64,000 bases of DNA, taken from contig JAUCEF010000008.1 of the NCBI GenBank assembly GCA_033558025.1, positions 2,294,001 through 2,358,000 on the forward strand. Direction: 5' to 3'. Shown here one piece after another: positions 43,681 to 53,799 of this stretch. Position 1 is the first letter of the stretch, and each line of letters opens with the position of its first letter. The notes under the pieces were generated by a model. It worked only from the letters and a program-made list of their open reading frames with translations. It searched no databases and was not told the origin of the DNA. This DNA is from Phytophthora sp. 'mugwort'. Its lineage: Eukaryota; Oomycota; Peronosporomycetes; Peronosporales; Peronosporaceae. Made by a program: the position numbers and the translations under genes.

Positions 43681-44362
43681 TTTTCCCTGCCACTAGGTCG
43701 ATTGAGTACTACAGCAGGTGTATTATAGTACTGTCGAGCTACTACTGAAAATACCAGGCGGCGTTGTGTCCATCCGACGTATATCGGCCTGGTTGTATTT
43801 CAAGAAACTTGTATATCTGCTCGTTTGTTGCTGGTTGTGCAATACAAGGAATTTGGGCCATCCGCCAGCGGCAAACACGGGGGCATGTGCTAAAATAGCT
43901 GTACTGACGGGATTTGATGATCGAAAGGCTGTGACAGAGCAACAGCCACTCGATGAACATCTTTGGTGCCGTTTTTGATGATCGACGGGCTGTGACACCG
44001 CAATAGCCAATCGATCAACATCTCGTTGGTGCCGTCAGTACAGTTGCCGCACTCACCTTTAACGTACGAGCGAGACGATGTGAAGCGCCGACTCTTGGCA
44101 AGAAAAGACAGCGTGGTGCTTTTTGCAGTAGCTCATTTTGATTAAGTACCATCAAAGCTTTTACTGCAGAAAAAGTAGTATAATATTGTTTTGTATTCGC
44201 GTAGTTGCTACCAAGTCAAGTATTTAGTGGGTGTTTTCAAACTTGGTGTTTTTCTAATATTCAACAAATTCATCTGCGGAGACGTCCCTCTAAATCAGAA
44301 TTCATACATCCAGCAAGTCAAAATACCTCTTTCTGGCATGGGTTTCCCATAAGATACTCGCT
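43681..44362. other. Upstream region of the SLC44 gene
   Basis: No gene. A word close to GATGATCGA[A/C][A/G]GGCTGTGAC occurs twice (43,916 and 43,977), showing a small local duplication of about 60 bp. Confidence 0.5.
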
Positions 44363-44369
44363 TCATTCG
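44363..44369 (+). promoter_or_regulatory. Possible initiator of the SLC44 gene
   Basis: TCATTCG fits the oomycete Inr YCAYTYY at six of seven positions, 27 nt before ATG 44,396. Position is plausible, but the last base is wrong and no flanking element is obvious. Confidence 0.35.
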
Positions 44370-44395
44370 ACCTTCCGCACCCACGAGCTTACGCC

Positions 44396-46785
44396 ATGTC
44401 ATCGCCGCCGTCGATGCCGTGGTCCAGCAGCCGCGAGGAGTTCAGCCACAGCAGGAGCAGCAGCAACAACAGCATGGCGGACAGCGAGCTGCTGGGCGAG
44501 CGGCAGCCGCTGCTGGGGAGTCCCGGGGGCGCACGCACCGCTGCCGCGTTGTCCCCTAGTACAGGTCGCTCATCCGCCCTCCTGCGACGCAGCTTCCAGC
44601 AGGGAGACCACCGCCGCCAGTGTACCGACGTGTTCTTTCTGGGCTGTCTCGCCACGTACTGGATCGGGATGGTGGCGCTCGCCGTCGTCGCCTTGTCGCA
44701 CGAGAGCAACGTGGGATTCGCCGAAGAAATTAAGAGCGGCGTGGACTTCCAGGGTCAGTCATGCGGAGAGGGTCGCTTTGTCTACTTTCCGGATTTGGAG
44801 GCCAATCCAGATTTCGGTTTCTGTGTGGACGAGTGTCCACGGAAAGATGGTGAGACGCTGACGGTGCAGCTGCCGTTGGAATCGAGCAGGAGAGTCAATG
44901 GATCCCATGAGAGGCAGGAAGTGCATTTCACGTCGTATGCCACACATCGATGGGCGTATGTCTGTGCACCAGCTGCAGGTTGGTAGTGGTTATTGTGGGG
45001 CAAAACGAAATGGGAATGGCACTGACGATGTTACTGGTGGTGTAGTTAAATCGGAGCAGGTTATGATCCGACAGTTGCAAGATACACTGGGACGCTTCGT
45101 TGGGGCGATGGGGGATGTAAGGAGGCGGATATCGATGCTGTTTCTTGTGTGTGGGTGTTTTAAGCACGCTGACGTGTTTTTATGCAGTGCTGGCAGGTGC
45201 TGATGATTGCGACGGGTGTATCGCTATCGACGGCGGCCTTGTATCTGGTCTTGTTACGGTATTGCGGCTGCATTAGCGTATTACTATCGACGGCGGCGAT
45301 TGAAGCCACACTTGCGTTCAGCAGTTACCGGCTGCTGAAAGCTGCGGCGGATCCGCTTTCGTATGCGAACGACCCGGTCATGCTGAGTTCTCTTCAGATC
45401 GGTGCTGTCGTCATGTGCTGCGCGGCGATTCTGTTTTTCCTGTTTGCGGTGCTGAATATGTCTCGATTGTTGCTTGCCGGGACATTTATTTCGCATGCAG
45501 CACGTGCACTGTCCCAGCTGAAGCGGTTACTCGTGCTCCCGTTCATCTCCTACGTGCTGCTTTTGTTGCTATTTGGCTGGGGACTTCTCGTCACTGTCTG
45601 CATTTTCGGAGCTGGCGAGACGTCTACACGCATCGCGACCATCTCTGCAGCTTCGCCGTCGTCCGTCCGCGTTGTGACTGAGTCGTTTCAAGTGAGCACG
45701 AAGTTGCGGTGGCTATTTATCTATCATATATGGGGCATGTACTGGTCGGTGAACTTCCTCCTCTCGATTGGAGAAATGATCACGGCTACAGCGATGTCAC
45801 TATGGTATTTCTCGCCTGAGAATAGGATCACAGGGCTGAAGGACTTCGATGAGGCAGATCCAGTATCCTATTCAGCACACACTACTATCAAGTATCACCT
45901 CGGAACGTTAGCACTGAGCTCGGGATCCGTAGCACTGGTGGAACACATCCGCTCGTTCTTCTTGTACCTCGAAAACAAAAACGAATTTGACGCCAATACG
46001 TTGACAGAGTTCGCGGCCAAGTGCTGCTGTGTAAGTTATGTTTTAATACCCTGTATCTGAAGGAAGAATGCTGACTTGATTTTATGCTGTGATTAGTGCT
46101 GTATTTGGTGCTTTAAGCGTTGTCTGAAGTATATTTGCAAGGAAGCCGTCTACGTCACTGCGATTCAAGGCACGAACTTTTACACATCTGGAAAGGTACT
46201 GTTTGACTGTGCGGTGTGCAGAGATATCGTTAGCACTGACTAATGTTTGTCCTGTTGAGCTCAGTTGGCGTATACGCTGATTTCTTCCAACTTGCTCCGG
46301 GTCGGGGCTCTCAGTCGGATCGGTCATGCATCAGTGCTGCTCGGCAAGATGATCGTATGCACCACGACGGGCCTCGTATCATGGTTTCTACTAGAAGATG
46401 TACGTGGACACACTACTCTTTGCGGCAGAGGTTGAACTGGATCCCTTAATGAGCTTATACTGCGATCTATGTTATACGGCTATGGCATTCAGGTCCCTTC
46501 GCCCGTGCTACCGCTGGTCGCTGTCATGCTTTTCTCCTATAGCGTAGCGCACGCCTTTATGACGGTAAGTCTGCCGTGTTTGGACTATAAGAATGTAAGT
46601 TATTGTGCTGATGAACTCGGTGGTGACGGTGGTAGATTTACGAGACGTCGATCAACATGCTACTCATGTGCTTCACGCTGGACGAAAACCTGCACGGCGG
46701 TCGCGGCAACTCGGCCCACGCCTCGGCGCCACTGATCCGGTCGGTGAATGATCACTTGCGGCCGAAATGGCAAACGGCCTTGTAG
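44396..46785 (+). CDS. Choline-transporter-like protein (SLC44/CTL), seven exons
   Basis: Exons 44,396-44,978, 45,046-45,116, 45,188-46,030, 46,097-46,195, 46,265-46,399, 46,493-46,564 and 46,636-46,785; CDS 1,953 nt, 650 residues. All six introns (67, 71, 66, 69, 93, 71 nt) are GT-AG, most with CTRAY branch points, and all joins keep frame. Family features: a Ser/Gln-rich cytoplasmic N-terminus, RQCTDVFFLGCLATYWIGMV as first membrane segment, SGVDFQGQSCG (the CTL 'D-G-CG' loop), several membrane segments in exon 3, YHLGTLALSSGSVALVEHIR, then KCCCCIWCFKRCLKYICKEA with AVYVTAIQGTNF, and ETSINMLLMCFTLDENLHGG near the end. CTLs carry choline and related amines across plasma or organelle membranes. 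It has no partner gene nearby. The family call is firm; the substrate is inferred. Confidence 0.9.
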
Positions 46786-47529
46786 TTTTTATCGCTAGAC
46801 CTCGTAGGCTAGCTTGCCTGACCGCTTATATGTCGCCGCTCGCGGTTGAACAAATGGAGATTTTATTGCTGTGGTGCTGTCAGAGAGTTTACTGTTGCCG
46901 TGTCAATGCCGTTTCACTAGTAGCGACTGCACGAAAGGACGCGAGGCGTGGCTACATTTGTGCTAGAAGCCACGGCCGTACAGCGATGTCGCGGCGTCCA
47001 ATCTAATAACGGGCGAGCAATACCGGTCGAGCAACCGGTATCCGCGTGCCCATTAGCCACGCCGCCGCATTGTTGCAGTTGCTTCAACCGACTTCCGCTC
47101 ACACAGCTGCTGCAGCCTTCGATGCAAAAGGATACACCCGCGACCTCGCGGCCGCGAGCAGCATTTCGTACGTCATGTATGTATCCCACAGCCTGTGGGC
47201 CACAGGTAGAACCCCTTGTGACAATGCACGGCGCTCTCTTGCCGGCTCCAATGCTCCAATGCTCTCATGCTCCATGGTCTCTGCGCAAGGAAAGCATTGC
47301 ATGTATCCTTGCGCGTCCGTCTTTCCTCGCTGCAAATCGTCGTCTTCAGCGAAGAGCTCCGTTGGCTTGGTCTCCCCTCTATCTTCCTTTCCCCTGTTAT
47401 AATTAATATATCTGCCGACTACAGAAATCGTTAACATGTTAGAGTCCATAGGTGTATTTTTGCATAATGGTTCTTTAAATCCGACAACCTCTGCAATCTA
47501 ATACAGACGACGTCAGGATTTCGGTCGCT
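46786..47529. other. Intergenic downstream of SLC44
   Basis: Frames on both strands up to 152 codons, Cys/Arg/Ala-rich and overlapping, with no domain; probably chance. Confidence 0.5.
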
Positions 47530-47712
47530 CGCTCTCTTTTTAGCCCCGGGACTCACCGAGTCGTGAGTCACGACCGAGCGATGCATACCTAGTAGCCCTA
47601 GTAGGTATTACTACGTAGCATTGGCACAGCGTGTTAGTACTGTAACTAACACGCTGTGTGCCAATGCGTACCGAGCGATGCATACCTACTAGGTATGCAT
47701 CGCTCGGTAGTT
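47530..47712. repeat. Nested foldback (four hairpins)
   Basis: Four inverted repeats lie in a row. GACTCAC/GTGAGTC at about 47,549-47,568. A weaker one at 47,590-47,606 (CCTAGTAG..CTAGTAGG). GCATTGGCACA..GTGTTAGT pairing with ACTAACACGCTGTG..CAATGC at about 47,619-47,667, with a 2-base difference. And 47,669-47,687 pairing perfectly with 47,691-47,709 (19-bp arms, 3-nt loop). The word ACCGAGCGATGCATACCTA occurs at both 47,574 and 47,670. No coding frame. Confidence 0.75.
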
Positions 47713-48195
47713 ACAGTACTACAGCGAACTCGGCCATACCGGTGTTTTCGACGGCACAATGCTAGTGTCCCTATCTGACCACAAAGTGTCGCAAAACTGA
47801 GCTTTCAGTTAATCAGTACGTAGCATTCTTTCTCCAAGGAACATCATTCTCTTGGGTCTCTAAAACTACTAAATTATGTTAACACAATAACGTCCACCAC
47901 CCCACAGAGCCCTCCATTTCCCTACTATTACTAACATGCGAGCGAGTTTCCAGGCCGAGGATACATAGCCACCTCCGACAATCAGTACACGCGCTTTATA
48001 ACGGGCCGCGCCTCGACTTCCTGATATTTCGTGCCGCTTACTTTCCCATTGGGATCGTGGAGCCGCTATCCGTTACGTTGTCTGCAGGATAACCCGCAGC
48101 TGCATCCTTACATCCTCCCGCTCCAGGATCGTTCCTCTTCGTCGTGCACTGCAACAGGGCAACAGGCCACTGATTTCTACACTTTCAAGCTCATA
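47713..48195. other. Upstream region of the FYVE-GRAM-VASt gene
   Basis: No gene. The reading frame of the downstream gene is open back to 48,031 (GTG), but there is no ATG before 48,196 in that frame. I found no exact YCAYTYY initiator. Confidence 0.5.
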
Positions 48196-50841
48196 ATGGA
48201 GACCGTGGCAGCTCCCGAGCCATCGCCAATGCGCTCGCAGTCCGAGCAGCAGCTCGACGCTGCAGCTCCAGCCACCACAACCTTGTCACATTCAAAGTCC
48301 GAGTCGCAGCTACTGCAACTTAAGGACGAAGACGAGGAACTAGACGCCACCGACACGTCGCGAGACGAAGACGCAGAGACTGAAGAGCAAGCAGTCGAAG
48401 CGGACGAGACGGTGGCAGCCCATTCACAACAGCTTCGGCCGACTCGCAACCATCTGGAGGAGACGCCACGTGCTGCGTCGTGCTCGTCGCTGGCGACGTT
48501 CAGTGGTGTCGGCTCTGTCTCCTCTGCATCGCTGCAGCGACGAGCGTCGGCTCATGCTCGAGTGCACAACCCGCTGCGTGGAGACACCAACCTCAAGATC
48601 TTCCTGCCTAGCGACAATTTAGCGCTTAAGGCCATTCTATCCCCACAGAACTCGCGGTCCCCTGGGGCCAAGGAGGACGAGATGGACGCAAAGACGGAGG
48701 ACGACGCCGTGAGTGCAGGGAGTTCGTCCAATTTGATCGACAAGCTGCTGTTCCGTAACGCGACACCGGCGCCCATGACGCCCAAGAAATCGATGGGCAG
48801 TGTCGTCGAGGAGGACGTAGAAGCTCGGAATGTCGTGGTGATGAATACCAACCTCCCGCCGCCGCCATTCGCCAATATGTACGCGTGTGAGTCCTGTCGT
48901 GAAGACATCGGCTCGCTCTTGTCCAAAGGTCGACACCACTGCCGCAACTGCGGCGGTTCTTTCTGCGCCGACTGCACGACCAAGTCGATCATTGTGCCTT
49001 ATCAAGCCTATTTAACACGAGGTGAGCTGCGTGTGTGTGATGGCTGCTATCATCGTATTCGCAACTTCCAGAAGCAAGTCAAGAGCTCCAGCGTCACGTG
49101 GAGCGGACTCCAGCCACCGTCCAGCGAGGAGATTGTCCGCGACTATGACCTGTCGGAGGACGAGTCTCCAGTGTCCATTTTTAACTGCGCGTTGTTTCTA
49201 GAGACGACGCCATTTTACGGCCATCTCGTGCTCACACGCAAGCGCCTTTGTTTCCTGAGCTACGCGGACTCAAAGAAGCGTAAAGTCGCGTACTCGCAGA
49301 TCCTATCGCTGCTCAAGCCGCAGTTTTACTATATCAATGGACTGCAGGTCAAGACAAAGCGTAAAGAGACTTTCTTCCTGGCTGAGTTCAATGGCCTACG
49401 CGATACGTGCTTCCTCCGGTTAGACCAGCTTATTCGGGCATACCAAGAGGCCAGCAAGCTCAAGGGCGCAGGTCCTGGGAAGTCACCAAGCTCCAAGGAG
49501 CTCCGGAAGCAAGCTCTGGACCGCAGACGCTCGTACAAACTCATCTCTGAGCATATTGTGTCTTCAGTGGGAAGTATGGGGGGTTCAGCCAACCCGCCTC
49601 TGTCGTCTTCGTCTGCTATCTCGACTGTCGGCTTCATCGATGTCGATGACGATGAGGATGCCAATGCGCAAGTGCCTCTTAGTGACATTGTCGAGGAAGA
49701 CGGGCACACGGACGACGGCAAATCGACAGCAAGTGACGAGGAACCGTTTGAACCGTTGCCACCGGACCCGCTTCTTGAGAAAATGACGGTATTGTTGGAT
49801 TGCGATATGCGGGCTGACGTGACACGAGTCTTTGATCTCTTGTGGAACGACGGACCTGGCCAGGAATTCTCTTATGCCAACATGGAGAAGGCACGTGATA
49901 TCGACATCGACATTGAGTCGTGGAAACCTGTTGACAAGAATGACGTTGCCAAGGCCGCGGAGATTCATAAAGGATTCGAAATTTCAAAGGAGGACGACTA
50001 CACTTTGTATCGCATTGTGCGATCTCAACACCCACCCAAGACGTCGTTCCCTGGCCTCCCACCATACGCTGGATGCACAAGAACACAACGATTCCGTCTG
50101 GATAAGAGCTCGAACGGCGGGGACAAGTGGGAACGCTTTGTGATTACTGAATTAAACCGTATGAGCAAAATCCCCTTCAGCGACTACTTCGAGGTCGAGA
50201 TGCGCTACGTATTCTCCCGTGACGGCAACAACTATTGCCATGTCCAAGTTGGTTTGGTGGTGAATTTCCTTAAGGCAACGTGGTTCAAGTCCCAGATCAA
50301 TTCGTCCACACGGTCTGAATCCAAGGAGGCGCTGGAGTCTTGGGCCAAGCAGGCAATCGAGTTCCTCGAGTCCCAACGGAATCGTGTTGTCCCGCTTTCT
50401 CCTACTTTGAGGGCGTTATCTGCTGGAAGCTTCAGCGAACTCGAATCCGAGTCTGGTACTGGTATTCATCCGGTACTTAAGCGTGCAGCTTCGGGTACGC
50501 GTCCTGCTCACAAGCGTCTTAAAAGCGTTGATGCTCCAGCTTGTTCAGCCCCTAGAGCGGGATCGGCTGGCTCGAGTCTCGTGGATCTCATTCAGTCACC
50601 GCGGTCACTCGTGCAGTGGTTACTGCTGGGTTTGCTGCTATATGGTTTCGTGCTACTCCGCGGACATCAGACACAAATGCAGCAGCTAACTAAAGCGACG
50701 ATTAAGCTACTCGAGCACCTCCAGGAGCAGCAAAGTATGATGCAGGCACAAGCTTTGAAGATGCAGCGAAGTTACGAAGGCCCGTCTGTAGAAGCTGCTA
50801 TGGAGACACTGCAGCGCTTTGTGGACGCCTCAACAAATTAG
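48196..50841 (+). CDS. FYVE-GRAM-VASt membrane protein (Lam/Aster-like lipid transfer)
   Basis: Single-exon, 881 residues from ATG 48,196. Order: disordered acidic/Ser-rich N-terminus (1-225); FYVE zinc finger about 229-289 (CESC, KGRHHCRNCGGSFCADC, CDGC; the R-HHCR-CG core that binds PI3P); GRAM domain about 326-420 (FNCALFLETTPFYGHLVLTR, KRLCFLSYADSKKRKVAYSQ); acidic linker; VASt/StART-like domain about 522-730 (DPLLEKMTVLLDCDMRADVT, YAGCTRTQRFRLD, YCHVQVGLVVNFLKATWFKS); one membrane segment about 803-822 (SLVQWLLLGLLLYGFVLLRG); and a C-terminal Gln-rich coiled coil (about 825-862). GRAM+VASt+TM is the plan of Lam/Ltc1 and Aster/GRAMD1 proteins, which move sterols at ER contact sites; the FYVE finger adds PI3P (endosome) targeting. 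Sterol transfer is inferred. Confidence 0.9.
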   Translation: METVAAPEPSPMRSQSEQQLDAAAPATTTLSHSKSESQLLQLKDEDEELDATDTSRDEDAETEEQAVEADETVAAHSQQLRPTRNHLEETPRAASCSSLATFSGVGSVSSASLQRRASAHARVHNPLRGDTNLKIFLPSDNLALKAILSPQNSRSPGAKEDEMDAKTEDDAVSAGSSSNLIDKLLFRNATPAPMTPKKSMGSVVEEDVEARNVVVMNTNLPPPPFANMYACESCREDIGSLLSKGRHHCRNCGGSFCADCTTKSIIVPYQAYLTRGELRVCDGCYHRIRNFQKQVKSSSVTWSGLQPPSSEEIVRDYDLSEDESPVSIFNCALFLETTPFYGHLVLTRKRLCFLSYADSKKRKVAYSQILSLLKPQFYYINGLQVKTKRKETFFLAEFNGLRDTCFLRLDQLIRAYQEASKLKGAGPGKSPSSKELRKQALDRRRSYKLISEHIVSSVGSMGGSANPPLSSSSAISTVGFIDVDDDEDANAQVPLSDIVEEDGHTDDGKSTASDEEPFEPLPPDPLLEKMTVLLDCDMRADVTRVFDLLWNDGPGQEFSYANMEKARDIDIDIESWKPVDKNDVAKAAEIHKGFEISKEDDYTLYRIVRSQHPPKTSFPGLPPYAGCTRTQRFRLDKSSNGGDKWERFVITELNRMSKIPFSDYFEVEMRYVFSRDGNNYCHVQVGLVVNFLKATWFKSQINSSTRSESKEALESWAKQAIEFLESQRNRVVPLSPTLRALSAGSFSELESESGTGIHPVLKRAASGTRPAHKRLKSVDAPACSAPRAGSAGSSLVDLIQSPRSLVQWLLLGLLLYGFVLLRGHQTQMQQLTKATIKLLEHLQEQQSMMQAQALKMQRSYEGPSVEAAMETLQRFVDASTN

Positions 50842-51141
50842 CTTTGATTGTGTCTGCATTTTAGATTGATACAATTAACCCGACTGAAATTCTAAGCACT
50901 ATTTACCTCATCTTGCGCGATAAAACACAGTCAATCGATCGTCTATACATGTAGTCTCGAGCATCTTTTGATACTGGAAGGCTGTTGGCCAGATTCGCAC
51001 AGGTAGATTCCATTTGGGGTCTAATTCCGAACCGGGTCAGGGACCCGAATATATCACCGTAATTTACCAATAGATTCGGATCAAACGGCCTGATCAGAAA
51101 AAAAAGTCCGACACGAGTCCCGATCTTTCGTCTAGACCGAA
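50842..51141. other. Spacer after the FYVE-GRAM-VASt gene
   Basis: No gene; minus-strand frame 51,241-50,903 is open but unrecognised. Confidence 0.5.
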
Positions 51142-51351
51142 GTGAGGTGCAAAGCGGATGTCGATAGGGAACAAGCGAAGAAGAAGAAAAAGGGTCCCGC
51201 CGTGGACTTGTCTTCTTCAATGGACCATGTTCTTCCTGCATGGACTATCCCGACTCAGTCGAACGCGAGTGCGCCTCCACACGTCGAGACTGTTAAGATG
51301 GAAGCTGTCGTGAAGACTGAGCAGCTGAAGGTGGAGCCCAAGATGGAATAA
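51142..51351 (+). CDS. Small lysine-rich ORF with repeated psi-K-x-E motifs
   Basis: 69 codons from ATG 51,142 to TAA. Basic cluster (EQAKKKKKG), then a Ser/Pro linker and a C-terminal run VKMEAVVKTEQLKVEPKME holding VKME, VKTE and LKVE, each a match to the SUMO-acceptor consensus (hydrophobic-K-x-E), plus PKME. It may be the last exon or 3' remnant of a larger nuclear protein; the frame upstream holds no clear exon and no acceptor site was assigned. A chance ORF is possible. Confidence 0.35.
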   Translation: MRCKADVDREQAKKKKKGPAVDLSSSMDHVLPAWTIPTQSNASAPPHVETVKMEAVVKTEQLKVEPKME

Positions 51352-51881
51352 CTCACGGAACAATTGTTGAGAATTATGACAAAAGATAAAAGACCTCAAC
51401 TTCGGTTTTCCTTTTCGTTTCATTTGGTGTCGTCTTCAAACTCCATAGTCGTTAGCTTTTGAGTCGTCCACGTGCCAGCGACAGGCTCCAAATCCAAATC
51501 CGTCATCGATGCAGCCACAAAAGAAAAATAAATACTCATCCGCTCCTACGTCTTGAAAACTTTTCGGCTTTAGATATTCGATAACCGACCGAAAGTTTTG
51601 GTCCGAAAGTCGTACGAGCAAATGCGACTGGAGTTCAGAACTTGCCATCTCAGAATCAAACCCACGATAACGAAGTAGGAAAAAAAGTTTGAGTTGAGCC
51701 CATCACCAATCCCGTAAAAACATCGCTGCAACTCGTAAAATAGCAGAGTCGAGAGCGACTTCCTCCTTCAAAAGTTGTTGAGTAATGTACCATAGTGCTC
51801 TGCACACCTTGTCATGATTCAGCTTCTCCATGTGAAGTATCACTGGTATCATGGCTTGTTAAACTGCAGCTTCAGTGCACG
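51352..51881. other. Unassigned, possible 3' part of the ankyrin gene
   Basis: A 70-codon minus frame (51,648-51,436, MASSELQSHLLVRLSDQNFR) is open but unrecognised; otherwise nothing visible. Confidence 0.35.
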
Positions 51882-52501
51882 TTACGATTGTTGCGGCAGC
51901 GGATAACGCGAATATCTCCTGTAGCAAAATAGATCACGAGCTCGAAGTCCAGCCTCAACTTTTGGGTGGGCAGCGATCGCCAGGGCGTGCATTTCATCAC
52001 CTGAATTAATTGCTTCTTCCAAGACCCCAAAAGGATGATTTTGCTGTGCATATTCCTCGATGTCGATCTCATCCAATAGACGTAACGTCAGACGTGTGTG
52101 TCGGCCTCTGCAGGCAAGTACCAACGAACTGCGGACTTTTTCATCACAATGAGACCACTTGAGAATCTCTCCACCTTTTGCAGTATTCCACTTCATAAGA
52201 CATTCAACGATCTCCCACTCGACACCATGAAGACAAGCATACAGCAAACACTGTCGTCGATGCCGATCGCGAAATCCCAGCACAGCCCCTTCTCCATCAG
52301 TAAATCGATCATTTCGACGGCTTTGGCGGCATTCGGATGCACCGCCGCGAGGAACAGCGGTGTTTCTTGGTCACGGGTGCGTGCTTGAGCCAAAAGAGGC
52401 TCGCTTTCAAGCATTTGGCCCACCGTCTCGATACTCCCAGAGCTCACGTTGGCATGAAAAACATGACGTAAAGGGGGAGCTAGAGACCGCGCTGGGTCCA
52501 T
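51882..52501 (-). pseudogene. Ankyrin-repeat-like protein with one frameshift
   Basis: Minus strand from ATG 52,501: LRHVFHANVSSGSIETVGQM, ETPLFLAAVHPNAAKAVEMI, DLLMEKG; then a change of frame at a C-run near 52,276-52,279, after which FRDRHRRQCLLYACLHGVEW, VRSSLVLACRGRHTRLTLRL and LEEAINSGDEMHALAIAAH continue to the stop at 51,882. The spaced L(L/A)AA and LL helices with a (D/N)-G-type turn are ankyrin-like, with about four or five degenerate repeats. One missing base in the C homopolymer explains the break, so this is either a recent pseudogene or a sequencing error; uninterrupted it would be about 206 residues. Ankyrin repeats bind proteins; no enzymatic part is visible. Confidence 0.55.
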
Positions 52502-53799
52502 TCGCTTTCGTGCTGCCTAGCGCGCTCCTGAAAAGCGGAAGGTTATGTTAACGTTAGCCAGCGAATGGGCAAATGGTATCGCAGCCAAATGCACCGTTAG
52601 AATATCTGCGAGCTGGGACGGTGCGATTCCTTGTGGGCGTTCTTCACTACTGTATTTATTTTCCATGATTAATTGAGGCATATAGGTTTTCATCGTACAC
52701 GTACACTTGGGAGGTATGACAACACTCCGCCACTGCAATTGCGGCGTCCACTAGGTACCAAACGCAACCACAAACTGGGTTCATCTCGAATGACCCCGAC
52801 CAGCTCGCAGAACTGTCACTTGCCATCTACTTTCCCGGATACACTGCTAGATTTTATGAACAATCGTCGGAAGTCCTTGAGAACTTCGGTCATACAGAGA
52901 AAGATTGACCAGGACCAAGGGCTCCAAGCATTGTACGCCCTATCGACTGTGAGATTGATGTGGTCGACAGGACTCACTCAGGTCAAAAGGGGTTTTCCGC
53001 TTAACAGCGTGCTACAGGCACGTTGCATGCATGTATATGGTGGATGTGGGAATTGAGAATATCACTTTTGGATTGACCACCGAATACCGACTTGACTTGC
53101 TATTGGGTAATCTATCTAACAGTGAAGGCTGCTACTTGTAGAGCGCGCGTCTACTTGTAGAGAGCGATTGCTGCTAGATTTAAGCTAGAACATCCACCGG
53201 TAAGTCTTATCCTAAAGTCTTAACGAGGCCGTTGAGACTACGATACTTCCAGTAGGAAGACTGAAGCGAGTCTATCCTTGAAGAGCCAATTTAGGAGTTT
53301 ATTGTCGATTCCGGTCAACCTTGCGAAACGCGACACTCACAAAAATCCGCCAACCGCTGTTACACTTCGACTTTGCTATACCGATCTCGTGGGCGAAGCC
53401 CCATTACTGTAAGCTCGTTTGGGGAGTTTTCGGCGTCCCTCGCTTTATTGCTAATCTTTGAACAACTCCCAAACTTCGCCTTGATTTCCTTTCCCAAGCT
53501 GGACAGGGATTATGACCAGTCGCTAAACAGAGGATCTAGGACCTGCGATCGGCCGTGGTGTCCCGCCCGGGTGGGTATGACTTTAAAAATATTTTACAGA
53601 TAAGGTCTGCTTCGCATTTGGTTTCTACTATTAGCTAGAAAAAGTCATTAAAACACCCATATCTGGGATAAGAAGTATATATAGGGTTAGCAAGGCTGTA
53701 CGCTGAAGGATTCGTCATTACTCGTGAGCTAGGCTGGGTGGGGTAAGGTCGTGATTAGAAGGGCCAATATATACAACGTCCAATAGTGTACTATAAAAC
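52502..53799. other. Intergenic, no gene seen
   Basis: Plus frame 52,673-53,056 (127 codons) and 53,373-53,603 are open but have no domain. A short direct repeat CTACTTGTAGAG occurs at 53,133 and 53,151. Confidence 0.45.

Noticed and set aside
46948..47406. 152-codon plus-strand ORF after SLC44
   Set aside because: Overlaps comparable frames on both strands, no domain, no splice or promoter support.
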